Shown: positions 35,944-48,385 of the stretch, piece by piece
How positions within the stretch are numbered: position 1 is the first letter of the stretch
Layout of the letters: each line of letters starts with the position of its first letter
Source: Phlebiopsis flavidoalba
Taxonomy: Eukaryota > Basidiomycota > Agaricomycetes > Polyporales > Phanerochaetaceae
NCBI GenBank assembly: GCA_035772785.1
Contig: JAOCPU010000008.1
Coordinates: 186,001-250,000, forward strand
Reading direction: 5' to 3'
DNA length: 64,000 nucleotides
Position numbers and translations under genes: made by a program
Notes under the pieces: generated by a model
The model's input: the letters and a program-made list of their open reading frames with translations, nothing else
What the model was told of the DNA's origin: nothing
Database searches by the model: none

Positions 35944-38461
35944 ATGGACCCCCGCACTCTCGGTTCTCTCAATTCAACAGCAGACAGACCAAAAGCAGGA
36001 CCCTTACCAACCCACACACGCACTATGGATCTTTCACTAAAGACCACAAATCCACTGGAGACATATAAGAAACGACCTATGCCTAGCAGGGACTCTTCAT
36101 CATCCAGTAGCTCGGTGTCATCTAGACCTGTGGCCACCAACTCAAGAGTGAAACAAGGTGCGTGTGAATGGTCGTGTGAGTTGTTCCAATATTTACACGG
36201 AGACTAGACGAGCAGTATCGCTCAAGGATATGTACTTAGCTTTCATTAACAACGCTCTCAACAGACAAGTCTAAGGCAAGCGAGACTAAATATATTGGTT
36301 ACCCCACAGTCCTTGACGGCACTCTAGGGTATAAGTGAAGCATTCCGACGACGAGCTAGTAGACCAATTCAGCTCCAAGCAACCTGTTCCAGACACCACA
36401 CTATCTACCCTTCACAGCTTCGACTTTGGATTATCGCGCTGTCACATGTGGTTTCAAGACTAGAGCGTGTTCATGCTCTGCTTTGGTGGAAGCTATACTC
36501 AGCATGCCGTGGACAACCATGGACAAACAGCTTTGTCAAATCATACACATCGTTCGTGGGCATGCTTGTTAGCGCGAAACCGGAGTACTTAACATTAGTA
36601 TTGGGAAAGATTGCGAACGGTTTCACGTATCGTACGTGTTGCAACCTCCCTCGACTACGTTATTGCTTACCCGGCGTACAGAATCTGGGTTGCAAGCTCT
36701 AGACGCAAATTTGCCGGAAACGTCTTCCCATCCACTCACTCGTCGCACGGTATACGACCGGTTACACCATCTCCTAGAGCATCTCCTATCGCTGGTGCCC
36801 ACTCTCCCCTCTACTCTACAGCCACTCTTGGTGCAACACTTTCCTCACAAAACGACTGAGTCAGGCTGCCCAAGTCACGTACATCCGCAACCTACTCCGG
36901 ATAACGGCATACTGTCTAGAACTGTCTGACAAGATACTCGCTACTATTATAGATCGAGCCATTCAGATCGACGTACGCCTCATTCTGCTTCTTCTCATTG
37001 TTACACGCAAACTCACCCTGATCCAGGTTGAGATTCAAGTCGAACTGGAAGAATTGGAGAGCAAGTCACCGAGGCAACAGTCGGAGTTATTTGACTTTGA
37101 TCCTTTCGACACGGTCGTCGGGCAGGAAGGAGAAGAGGATGAAGAGGACAACAGTGACGATGAGGAAGGGGATAACCTCAGCGATCTCTCTTCAGAGGCT
37201 GACGTGAAGTTGATGACGTCGGAGACGACCCTCAAGAGGAGTCGACCAACTTCCAGCACGTTCAAGATATGGTCAATAAGTTGGACGCTATTCTGAAGAA
37301 CGTCTTCGCCATTTCACTTATTCCCACTCAACGACTGCAATGCCACCAACCGGTGTATCTACGTCAAACGTCTCTGCTGGGTCCTCCTCGCCAACATCGA
37401 CCCTTCCCCTCCCTGCTCCATACGTTGACTCCTGAAAACGCCAACGAAATCAAGAGTCTCCCAAAGGTCCCAATTCTACATCGTTGCTCTCCATCTTTGA
37501 TCGAACGATCCTCCGTACGTTCAAGTCGCGGTACACTCAAATTCCTCGTATTTATCCGTTCTCTGGTTCTCTTCGCTAGACCCCGAGTTCAGCGATCTCT
37601 TCCAAGGGATGCTTGTATCAAAAGCACTCTTAGAAGAAGACCAACCAGCTGTCACCCGGGCGGCTGCAGCCAGTTATATCGCGAGCTTCGTCAGTCGTGC
37701 GGTTTCGTTATCGTCGACCGGGACAGTGCGCGTCAAGTTGTGGCCTGCCTCTGCAACTTCCTGGGAAACCGTTTGGATATCCTCGATGCTGTCGCCCAGA
37801 GTGCGAGTGGAGCGAGTCTACCCGCACCCGCGCACCACAGTATATTCTACCGCCGTGACGCAGGCTGTATTCCTCATATTCTGTTTCCGATGGAGGGATC
37901 TCGTTCGGGACCAAGAAGACATCGAAGAAGGAACAGAGAGCGGGCCTCATAGCAAATGGATGCCAGAGCTAGGTGTTCTCAAGAGAGCTGTACAGTCTGA
38001 GCTCAACCCATTGAGAGGTGAGCGATGAATGTGACGGTGTTGACCGCATAGTGTTGATATGCGTATCTCTAGGTCTGCGCAGCAAACGTCGTCATGCAGT
38101 TCGCTCGCGTCGCACACGCCACGGACTTCATGTACTGCTACACAATCATCGAAGCAAACAAGCGGTCCGAGTATGCGTCAAACTCGTCATCCGGAAACTA
38201 TCTAGTCCGCAGCACATGGAGCCGAGCAGCCAGAATGTCCGCCGCCTCATCAACCCTGCGGTCTTCGGTGACAAATCAATGCAGACAGAACTCAACACGT
38301 TCTTCCCTTTCGACCCCTACAAACTCCCCCGCTCAGGCTCCTACATAGAAGCCGTCTACCGGGAGTGGTCACAGGTTGCATTGGATGATGAAGATGATGA
38401 CGACGAGGATGAAGACGACGAAGAGGAGTCGGACGATCCCACCGCTGTCCTCGTCATATGA
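35944..38461 (+). CDS. RRN3: RRN3, RNA polymerase I initiation factor
   Basis: Rrn3 (TIF-IA) bridges RNA polymerase I and core factor to start rRNA transcription in the nucleolus. The ATG at 35944 gives MDPRTLGSLNSTADRP, then a Ser-rich tract. HEAT-like helical blocks follow: WTNSFVKSYTSFVGMLVSAK (about 36510-36585), VLGKIANGFTY, VYDRLHHLLEHLLSLVPTLP, and LSDKILATIIDRAIQIDVRL by frame near 36930. The acidic loop (EGEEDEEDNSDDEEGDNLSD, about 37120-37180) is typical. Then SKALLEEDQPAVTRAAAASY (37620-37680), VDRDSARQVVACLCNFLGNR, SKWMPELGVLKRAVQSELNP, an intron (about 38018-38072), and VVMQFARVAHATDFMYCYTI. The end is an acidic tail (DDEDDDDEDEDDEEESDD). Stop at 38459-38461. Frames change at least four times in otherwise continuous homology. 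Confidence 0.92.
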
Positions 38462-38704
38462 TGGCCACTCGAGCCCCATTCGTCTTGCTGGCAATAGCTT
38501 CTGCCCCCGACGCAGCAGCCGATAGATTGGGTGCTTTCGTTTGGTGTGCATGAGTATTAGTCCCGTCATGCACCCATTTCGATGAGTATCAGTTCTGTAA
38601 TGTCCGTCTCATGATTGGGTAGTTTCGCTCGGGTCGATTATGCTGTCATTGTAATATTAGGATGGGGATAGCACATTAATCATGCCTTTCAAGTTGTCGG
38701 TCTT

Positions 38705-39590
38705 TCATGCATATGACCTGCGCGTCAGTGTATCACAATTAATTCTGCGGTCAGAGCTCACACTGTCGTTATAGAGGTTTCCACTGATACTGTCGTAGCG
38801 AAGCTCTAGAATGCAGGTAAAAATCCCATTGTAAACCGCAAAACGGCCAGGTGATACAACTATTAGTGGTCGTGAGAGTCGTTGAACGCCCGATGGTCGA
38901 AGGAGAAAGGGCCCAATGGAGGCTGTAAAAGGACGATGCGGTAAGCTTTGGACTTCGCCCACCGTTGAGGTAGAAGACGCACATGGAGCATTGCGTTCCC
39001 TGCACAAGCGCATACCGACTTCAGTAGCATATCCGCCAAGCATAGCGTTTTGGGACACTCACCATTTTTTTGGTGCCGGCGTCGGGAGCGGGTAGGGGCT
39101 GGTAGCGAAATGCATCAGACGGACCGACGTTTATAGAAAGGACAGGACTCACGTCGGTATGGTCGGGATGCAGATTCTCAGCGAGTTTTTGGGCCTCAGG
39201 CCTTGTCAAAGAGCGTCCTCGCCAGTGCACGAGGGTCTTGCACAGTCCCTTCATTCGCAACAAACACCAACGGACACCCCTTTGCGTTTAGACACGATGA
39301 CACTATCACGGCTGCGGTACCACCGCACTCACCGATGCCTGTCGTAACTTCCGCAAGGTCGGATGGCAAGAGGCCTTGCCTCGCCAGATGTCTCTCCGAA
39401 CGGTCCAGTTCAGCTCAGTGATGAGGAACACCGCTTGTAAAGCTCCTTCACGTAGGATTTGTGTGCGGCACGAGAAGGTGCGCAACAGGTACTGGGGTCG
39501 ACATGACCGGAGAGGTTCAGTGATGTGGGGGCGTCCTAATCCGCGCTTGCACTCGAAGTGCCTTGACGCCCCACCTCTGGTTGGGGCCAT
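38705..39590 (-). CDS. Unrecognised minus-strand gene
   Basis: Three minus-strand reading stretches with coding-like composition follow each other: near 39300-39590 (GALQAVFLITELNWTVRRD), 39100-39300 by frame change (KGCPLVFVANEGTVQDPRAL, EAQKLAENLHPDHTDVSPVL, NVGPSDAFRYQPLPAPD), and 38700-39000 (RFAVYNGIFTCILELRYDS). The sharp change of frame between good blocks is like that seen in the recognised genes, so a real gene is likely. I do not recognise the family. It is tail-to-tail with RRN3. Confidence 0.45.
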
Positions 39591-39832
39591 CCAACCGTCG
39601 AGACTTATAAAACAGCGAGGCTCAAGGATACATTGACAATACGGTACTACAAATCGATTACATAAAATGTCTGAAGAGAACGAACGTCGGAATATTCATT
39701 AGGAAACATGAACCGGAGGTTCAGATGCTGATTCTTCATGGCGTCGCAGACTTTCGTCAAGAGTAGGCCATGTGTCGCGATTTGTCCGAATGTCAACAGG
39801 CGGAAGGCATTGCCGGAGAAGGAGACGGTCCT

Positions 39833-41510
39833 CTAGTCGCCGCAGGGCTGGGGTTCTTTAGACATCTTTACCGAACGCCAGCTGCGAGTCCCATCCTCTC
39901 TAGCCCTCCCGGTCCCCAGGGAGTTGGGCGTCCCGACCTCGTCCTGCTCTTCTACCCATCGTCCCTTGACCATCTGTGGTAGTCGGAGATTCAAAGGATG
40001 CAGAGAGGGATGCATTTGTCGCTTTGGAAGGTCGAGAGCCGGGACTCCGTCTGAGGTTTGTTCCCCTACGCATAGAACCGCCAGGCGCTGAGAGAGGTCT
40101 GGAGTCTTCATTCCGCTTCGCAAATTGGTCGCGGTGTGTGGTGGCGTTCCATAGCTACGCTGCAACGGTTGCCCGAGGAAGTACCCAGGTTCAGAGGTTG
40201 TTTGCATCAAGAGAAAGGGGTTCCCGATATCGTTCCCAGTAGAGACCCAAAGCGGAGCAGAGGTTCGTTGTCACGTCGTAACAGGTTGAGGGGCACCAAA
40301 TTGAGCTAGGAACTGAGCCGCTAATTGTTGCTGGAGTGCTTGGCTAGTGGCGAACTGCATACCAGCTGGAACGAAGGTAGGAGGGGAGGCGGAAAGCGGA
40401 GGAGGCCGAGCTGATTTGCTGGAGTTACCCAGATCGGGGCGCAGAACGCCGTCGTGGCCAGCAATCCATACCCATTGACCCGGAGACGCGTTGGTAGGAG
40501 GTGAAGGCGAGCTCATTGGTGGGACGGACGATGCACGGGTCCCGGTGTCTCCTTGCCATTACTTGAGGTACTTCTTTCGCCGGTATCCAGAAGCGGTTTC
40601 TGCAGCTGCTTGATGAGAGCGCTTGACCTGAGCGAGATGCAGAGCAGAGCGGGTGTCGGATCCCTGCGTTGAGTCCTTGTTCCGCGAAGGACCACGCCTC
40701 GAAGACGTCCCGTCACTGGAGCCTCTAGCGTTTGAGGTAGACTGAGCACGAGTTTGTCTAGTTTTGTTAGGCCCGAGGTTGCGCCATGCTCCCTTTTCCC
40801 TTATCCGCTGATGGACTAGGGTTCTTCGTCCTAAGTTCCTTGTCTCTACCAAAGGAGTCCCCGATGCCGGACTGGCCTGTTCCCCTCGAGCGGCTGTCCG
40901 AGTCCCTCGCCTGGCTCCCTTTGGTCTTTCGCTTCGGGGGCGGCCGGCTACCTTTCCCGTTGGAAGAATCCTTAGGAGATGGGTCAGGCGCCAGGGCCCA
41001 GTTAGGCTTGGATGACGGAATGGGGATCTCCGTTGGAACTTTGATTGGCTAGCGCGCAGCAGAACAGCATCTCATCTCGTCTTCAGCTCCAATAGGTCAC
41101 GGTCCTGTGCGTTCGACAGCATTGCCAGATGCCTTCGTTGGAGAGAGAGGAAGAGACAAGATGTCGTCAGCTACTTCGCGGATGTTGAGAAGCCAGCTAC
41201 AAGCTCAGTGATTAGCATATATGAGCAAAGTAGAGTTTCCTAAGTGTCGTACGTTTCGCCGCATCTGCATACGTCGAAGGAATGGGTACGCCCAGGGGTT
41301 CAATGCGACCTTGATGAACTTGAAGGGAACCCGCGTCTTCACTCTGAACGTTGAGACGTGTTCTGTTTGGCGCGGACTGACTGAGACAAGCTGGATGGAA
41401 CGCTTTTCAGGACGCCATTTCAGGGAGGCACTGCTACCGGCGGAGACGGGAGGAGTGTGGAACACTTCGTCCGTTTGAGTCACTGGTTTTGAGGTTGACT
41501 GGGGCAGCAA
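39833..41510 (-). CDS. Hypothetical disordered protein, Ser/Pro/Arg-rich
   Basis: Successive minus-strand pieces at 41205-41510, 40559-41040, 40271-40516 and 39833-40210 are rich in Ser, Pro, Arg, Lys and Gln. Examples are GTSSRRGPSRNKDSTQGSD, and PTNASPGQWVWIAGHDGVL near 40430-40490, where QWVWIAGHDG is the only ordered-looking motif. A Gln/Ala-rich helix (ATSQALQQQLAAQFLAQFG) follows. Composition suggests one intrinsically disordered protein, perhaps nucleic-acid-associated, interrupted by introns or shifts. No family recognised; it could also be two genes. Confidence 0.4.
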
Positions 41511-42225
41511 TTCTCATCTGGGCCGGTGGTGCGTTTTTTTTTGGTGCGCCTTTGCAGGCATATGCTAAACTACATTAGTGGATGAAAACCAAAGTACCCA
41601 GTCACCGTACCAGAGCGGACTTCGCAAACTTGCTACCGATTGACGCAACATATAGCGGAATTACGTGAGCGTAGAACCGTCAAATTATTAGTTAGGACAC
41701 TTACCGCTGTTCGAACGGGGGTCAGCGCAGACTTGTTGTCAGCCGCAGTGCTAGGGCGTAAGACGGGAGAGCTGTTCGCGGCTTCCGCATCATGCAATCG
41801 CTAACACCGCACTCAACATCGCTCCGGACGGCGCAGGTGCGGAAAGAGGGAGCTGTTCGTCGCGACCGCCGTTTGTCCGTAGGACGCGAGAGACCACCAA
41901 GAAGCAAACCTGTAGAACATGGCTGGACGTGGTGGTCCAAAACTGAGAGCGACAAACGAGAGATGGTTCAAGGTCATCGGGCGTTTCCAACCCACGCGAG
42001 GATTGACAGAGAAGTCATCACCAAACTCCACCCAAAGAACTAGCGCCAGTCGCTCGACGGACGGACCTCGAAGCGGGAAAATCGCGAGACATGCAAGTTG
42101 CAGACCATCCTTTCTTTTTTTTTTTTTTTTTGAGCAAGAGGTTTATTCCGGCCGATCCACTGTCTCAAATCTATAAATTCAAGCAGCATATATGCAAGTA
42201 GATCGCGAGTCCCTTTACGCCCTTT

Positions 42226-43932
42226 TCACTCCGCCTTCGAGCTGACAATGCTCTCACTGGGCACGTGGTCCTTCTTCGGCGCAGCTCCGCGTCCAGAGAC
42301 TTTTACAAACTCCTCCATGGCGTAGTCGCATCCAGAGAGCTGTGTACCCTGTGAGCTTTGGAAGAACAAAATTCCGAGATCCCCACCGCACCCATTGAGC
42401 GAAATCGCTGGATGTCTGAAGCTGGGAAGCAGCGGCAAAAATGGAACAAAGTGGGCGTAGAAAGGCAGGTAAATCGTTTGGGAGTGCTGCTCGTCCAGCG
42501 CAGGGCAATGACGGCTTTTGCAAGCAACGATTGGTGGGTGGGAGACTCTCGGACACTTGCCACGGAAACAGAAGAAAACCCGGTAAGAGGTTTTTTTTTT
42601 TTATACCCAGTTTTGCGAGAGCCGGACAGTTGAAAACATCCGCGTGAGCACATGGCCTGCGACAACAAGAGTCGTTGCGGACACCGGGAGCCTTGTATTG
42701 ATGATCGAGTTTCATAGCGGAGAGACTCGTGCAGTGAAAATGAGCGCAGCCTTTTCGAAGCATTGTAGTCGGCTGAAAATCATTAGAACGCAGTTAGCTC
42801 AGTTTTGTTGAATGACAGACACGCGATAGACTTCACTCATTTGGCCATGCCGACCATACCCGCAACTGAAGATATGTTAATCTGTTTTGAAGCGATTAAT
42901 ATTCCGCCCGGTCACGTCGAGCGTTATGTAGCATACAATGTGGCCCTTGTTCCGCTTGATCATCTCTGGGAGGAAAGCTTTGAGAGTCCAGAAGTGTGGC
43001 AAGTCGTGTTGACAGAGAAGGTCCTTGATAAATTTGACATAAATGATCGCAGCCCATTGGAAGAAAACCAAGTATAACACGCATGCTGCTCGAGGTACAT
43101 ACTTCGGGAGTCAAATCGACGAGCAATTTACCTTGTACAACTCCCGCGTTGTTGATGAGAACCGTTGGGTGTCCGAGCTGCGTCGTAACGTAAGTGACAG
43201 TACAACACACTAAACTTGTGCTATTAAGTACCTCCTTCCTTGATTTTCTCGGCTACGGCGTTGACCTCGTCCCATTTCGACACGTCACACTTGTAGTATG
43301 TGATATTGTCTGTAGCGGTGTGAGTAACGACAGATGACGGAGGAGGGAAAATACCTACAGTTCTCCGGTCTCAATGGGCTTCACGTCGAGCACGACTACG
43401 GTCACGTTCCGGACAGCAAGGGTATTCGCAATGAGCTCGCCATGCCGGATGACCCTTTGAGAACTAATGAGATATGCGTTGAAGGAGGACCTGGCTGATA
43501 TGCACAGACCTCCGGTGACGACCACGATCTGCTCGCCCCAGTCAAAACGACCAGGCCCCAAATAGTAGGCTGCCTTGATTGCGATAGAGGCGAGAATACC
43601 ACTTGGCAAACCCTATAGAGTATGTGTAAGCGTAGTTGACAAGGGCGTGGCGGCTTTCATGACTCACAGAATATGGACAGTAGCACATAGTAACCACTGG
43701 ACAGGACGAGTATCGACGACTCGGCCAAGAGCGAGCCATGGAAGTAATAAAATACGGGAATAAAGAATGTGAAGAAAGGACCCCTGATCATATCTTACCA
43801 CCATTAGGCGTCACGATAAGGAGCTAGCTAGTTACGAGCCGCTCACTGAATACAGTATGGGAGAGCAACCTTCACGAACAGGTCGACGTCGAAGTTGTCG
43901 AAGATCGGACCAGCCTCGTACGATGGCTCCAT
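42226..43932 (-). CDS. Short-chain dehydrogenase/reductase, membrane retinol/steroid type
   Basis: An NAD(P)-dependent oxidoreductase, probably SDR16C-like (retinol, sterol or fatty alcohol/aldehyde substrates). The ATG at 43932 begins MEPSYEAGPIFDNFDVDLFV, and a hydrophobic segment follows near 43690-43740. The Rossmann start is WGEQIVVVTGG. An intron of about 55 nt follows, then GELIANTLAVRNVTVVVLDV, so the TGxxxGxG loop is split. Then HPTVLINNAGVVQGKLLVDL (NNAG motif, about 43130-43180) and FWTLKAFLPEMIKRNKGHIV. The catalytic YxxxK appears as DYNASK near 42750-42765. Next come VVAGHVLTRMFSTV, an intron, ALDEQHSQTIYLPFYAHFVP and a C-terminal tail with MEEFVKVSGRGAAPKK. Stop at 42226. One base is missing right after the split glycine loop, and extra bases sit beside AAAA and TTTT at the YxxxK exon. 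Confidence 0.85.
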
Positions 43933-44305
43933 GGTTCTCGATTCGGTTGTATGCGACGAAAAGTTACCCTTAGAAATAGAACACCCCGATCCGTCTTAGA
44001 CAGGCAGCAGCCTGTTAGGGTTGAAATGAAGGAGGTGGTGGAACGAGAAGAGCTATAATGAGATCTCACGATTCATGCATCCGCTACGTAGCAATGTTGA
44101 TGGCGCATCAAGCGCATCAGAGATACGTCAAGTGCCGGAAGTTCCCGTTACTATGCTGTGTTTCCTTCTTGTGAGTTTCTTGCTGAGAACATTCGCACAC
44201 GGGTTTGTTTCTCGAACATCACTTTTGTATACTTCTAAGTAAACACCAATTGATGCTACAGGGGATCGATCCTTTCACTCTCAATAGTGTCTTTATCAAG
44301 CCACC

Positions 44306-45139
44306 ATGAAATGCAGAGTAGGCTGTCTCCCTCGGCTCTGCACCGTCAGCACATTGATCTGCAATTCTATCATGAAGGTCAATATATCGAGCAGCGATAT
44401 CTCAACATCTGTCCAGCTACCTACGGAGGCTCTTTGCTACACACTTCTTGAGCTTAGCATGCTCAAATCTCTCACCATGCTGCGTTGCGGATATCCCTCG
44501 TCCTCGTCTTGGGTCCGTCGAGAAGTCAAACCTCGCGTATTTGGAACTATAGTCAGACGGGCTGGATCTCTATACCCAAATTCTAGGACAGGGTTGCAGC
44601 TTTCGCATTCGACTCCTCCCCCCAGGCTGTGGACAGTTCGTGCGACACCTCTGGCTAGAGAGGATATCGACCTCTTGTCGTCTCCTCGAGGAGATCAACT
44701 TGCTAAAGCCTGCCCCCAATATCGAAAAGAACATTGCTCTTTCGGTCAACTCACTGCGAGACGCTGCTCAGCTTTATTATGGCCAAATCACCCACTTTCT
44801 TGCTCTTGGGCCATCCGCCAAGTCGCTGTCGCTCACTTTGATCAAACCATGTGACCTCGCGGCCTGTATGGCTTCTGAACAACCTCCCCGAGAGCTATAT
44901 TGGATAATATCACTCACCTGCGCATGATCGACCTACAACATTCGCCAATACGTTCCTATAGAGCATCTTCCCAATCTTACTCACTAGCTCTACCGTTCCT
45001 GAGCCTCCGTGCCGTCAACAACGACGGCCTCATTCGCATTCCGGAGAACACAAGCAAATGCAAACACCTGTCACAATTGATTGTTCTCACCATAGAGATC
45101 ACTACGACTGGTTTCACAGAAACCTGGCTGTATAAGTAG
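44306..45139 (+). CDS. Leucine-rich, F-box-like hypothetical fragment
   Basis: Plus-strand stretches carry spaced Leu/Ile/Val patterns: FLALGPSAKSLSLTLIKPCD (about 44800-44850), ITHLRMIDLQHSPI near 44910, then LALPFLSLRAVNNDGLIR and HLSQLIVLTIEITTTGF near 45080. This is like the degenerate leucine-rich tails of the many basidiomycete F-box proteins that choose substrates for SCF ligases. No F-box itself is visible, and the frame changes two or three times. It could be a decayed member of that family or a hypothetical protein. Confidence 0.3.
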
Positions 45140-48018
45140 CCGCTATCCCGCCCATGGTCACAAGTACATTGCGAGGTCGCCCCGTGCGCTATTCGAGTAA
45201 AGTGTGTCGTGCTGCAGAGGCAAAAGGACCATCGGATCCATGTGATACTTTCGCCGGTCATGTAATGTCCCATCAGGTGGGACAAGTACCAGTTCATTCC
45301 GAGTGGGCTGCTGCCGGTAGAGGGAGGGGAGTCCCTCTGGGACAGTGCGCTTCGATTAGCGAAGGGAGACTCGCAGTCCGAATGGTTACCTGATAGCTAT
45401 CCGAGACTTCAAATGTAGGATACTGACGTAATATTGAATGCAATCTGTAGTCTACGAACACGCAATAAATGGCGTTCCTAGCGTCGCTAGTAGTTAGCAC
45501 GTCGACATCGGTAGATATTCGTATGCCGATGATAAATGATAGCTATTAGCAGCGGAAACACTTTATCGTACAAGACTTTGTCAGGCACAAACATGCCAAA
45601 TTGTCGGGATAAAACTGCAGGGCCACCTCGAGGCTATGTTTCGGGCTGCACCAAGCGGAACGCGACCACAAGTAAGTGAACCCAGTGGCCACAACTCCAC
45701 AGGGGCCAACGTACATAAGCCACAGCTCTCCCTTGCCCCTCTCCACAATTCGCGTTTTCCCCCACTCCCACCTTGATATCGCGTACAAGATTAGATGGAC
45801 AGACCCGAAAGGCACAGTGTTTCCAAGTTTCCAGAGCGCGTCCGCGCTGGACTACCCGGTGTCTTATGCCCCTTCACGGCGACTGCAGGCCACAATTTGT
45901 GATGCTGAAACAGACTGCATCCAGACGACCTGCGACCGTAAAGGCACTGCAGGGTCGTCGGCGACGGAGCACATTTCGGACGCGAGAGGGACCGAGCCGC
46001 GGGGGGATCGAGAACAGGGGAGGTCCGTTTGCGCCGGACCGTGCACTCGTGAGAGGAGTTGCCCTGGCGACCTTGTACAACACCGGTGACCGTCGTGCCC
46101 AGCAAGCAGCGACTAGGAGCACCGGCTGGCGACTGTGCAATACAAAAGACCACACTCACCGCGAGATGCAAATGCATTCGTAAGTCTTTTCCTTATACTT
46201 CCTCGACGCTGGCGGCGATGGACCGACGTGTTGATTATATCCGCCTCCAGAACCTCATCTCGGCCCCCCCCCCAGCATGTCGATCCTCCGGAAGAATTCG
46301 CCGTCCTGAACGCGGGAGGCGCAGGGGTCGACATGCTGTGCGCAGCGACCTCCACCCAGTGCGTGTGGCACGTGGGCCAGGCCAAACATGCGGAGGAATA
46401 TGAGTGCAGCTTGCCAGGGTGCGGGAGGTTCGCTCACTCAACTATCACCCTCAGCGACCTCCTACCCCGCTAACAACAAACATCACAGTTCGAATATTAT
46501 GTTGACAGCATCATGGACGGTTTTAGATGTCTACCATCTCATTTCTGGCGAACATGTTCTAATGATATTGTTCACTTTGCAGACAGTCGACATCACCTCT
46601 CATGAGTACGCCTGAGCAGAGCCGCTCAGATGTCCATCACAGAATTTGTCCGAAGACGACAGACTGCAGCCAACAGGTGGGTCTCCACAGCCATTTGCGT
46701 CTGGGAGGAATTATAAGTTTGGACCCTCCCCATCTCACCACCCCTGGCAGGAGCTCCTTCTTTCTCCCCCTTTTTTATCTTGCCTCCCCTCTCCTTGTTC
46801 TTCTTTTAGAGGCATTCGTTATGAGGGCCAAAGTCCCAGAACTGAACTTCCCCTGTGATGGGTTCTCATCATCGATTCTGCCCCACACACAGGAGCTAGG
46901 CTCCGCCATATCTGTCTATTACACACACCTGCAGAACCCACCCTTACGAAGCTTACTGCACTCGTGTTGGCAATTTCTGTTGAACGCAGATTGGACCATC
47001 ACACCCCACCTCATATACACGGATGTCTCTGGTGGTCCCGCCCCCGCAGCAAGCCCCTGGACTATTTTTTATGAAGGACTTGATGTCTTCCCACCCCCGC
47101 ACACCCCGTATAGAAGATAGCAATACTCGAATCTACTTACCTCAAACGATGACGATTTCAAAACACATCGGATGTGCAGCTAACGACGATGCAAGTCCCC
47201 ATATCAGCGTAGTCGCACTTCAGTCACTCGCCATTAGCGTATAATCAGGTGAGTAACAAGTTATACATAGTTACCAGACGTGTTGAACCTTATCAAAGGG
47301 GCTTTTGCAGGTTCGACAAGCGTTGCCGCGGAGTCCTCCTAGAGGAAACGACTTGCATTCTGATCATTGTCTATCCCCCAGCGATCACACAAGCCTGTCC
47401 TTCAGATTGCCTGTGACGGACCACATGTTAACACTTTTTGATGCGTTTGCCGATTCCTGAATCCGGAGACGACAGGCTTATGACATGCGCAGCGAAAAGC
47501 CCAGAGCTACCAAGTGTTTCGGGAACGGTGGGACATCGTGCAGCGAAGTTCTGCCCCGCGCGTTCCATGTGAGAGATCTCCTGTTTAACTATGATCGACC
47601 GATCCTTGAAGAGTGCAAGCTGTCATGCCCAAAACTATTGTTTCACTCGCCTTTATTTCTTTTCTCGTAACGCAATCGCGCTTAGCCTCTATTGACGGAG
47701 TTTCGCCGCACCATGGCCCTCACCACGAACTCAGTCAGAGACCGCTGCAGTATTCCCGTCATTGCGCCACACATAGGTCATTCTCACGAGGCCCCGCCGT
47801 CCATCAACCCATGCGGAGCTCGACTGCATCGTTTGCCCACTCCTTTTTCCCACGCCCACAGAACTGCCCTAATTACCGGCACATTCTGACTCACGCACCC
47901 CGAGCCTAGGTCTGTGTCTGTGCTCTGCTGTCTACAGCCAAGCCAATACTACCCCGTGGCTCTCTGCCTCCTGTAGTGAGGTGCCCTTAGGATATTTCTA
48001 GTCCCCCGCCCTCCGCAG
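45140..48018. other. Gene-poor stretch without recognised genes
   Basis: Only short ORFs. The one with the most coding-like composition, around 46230-46473 (GGAGVDMLCAATSTQC, then YECSLPGCGRFAH), shows two CxxxxC-type pairs but no known domain. It is preceded by a C10 run. A region at 46700-47100 is CT-rich. No tRNA or repeat was found by eye. Confidence 0.45.
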
Positions 48019-48385
48019 ACCCGGAGGGAGGACATTCATCGTAGAGAGCGGCTGACGTCTTGGGGAACCCCCCGGCTTTTCTGTCATGTTGCGATGCCAG
48101 AGACTGTCACTCGAGGGAACTGCACAGACCATGCCGTTGAGAGGACCAGTTCGAAGACGAGGACGAGTCGGCGCACTTGGGGGACGCGATTCTTCGACGC
48201 GAGCCCCACGCGCACAACAACCGCAGACGCCGCAGGACGGGGTCTCACGGGCCCTCGCGGCGCGCCTGTGTTTGTCTCCCCGCCCCGATAAGCGACGCGA
48301 CGCCCGAGCCGCCCGGCGGCCGATTCACGGTGTGGACTTCCAATTGATGAGGGACGACGAGGATCTGCCCTCCATCGACGATTAG
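48019..48385 (+). other. Possible terminal exon, unrecognised
   Basis: A pyrimidine-rich CCCTCCGCAG acceptor ends at 48018. It leads into a GC-rich, Arg/Thr/Pro-rich open stretch on the plus strand. A reading ending in DFQLMRDDEDLPSIDD stops at 48383-48385. The frame just after the acceptor differs from that of the acidic end, so joining them needs a shift. No family recognised. Confidence 0.25.

Noticed and set aside
42254..42763. Separate 169-codon mitochondrial-like gene
   Set aside because: It first looked like an independent ORF, but the readings DYNASK, SLHESLRYE and VVAGHVLTRMFSTV show that it is the 3' half of the short-chain dehydrogenase.
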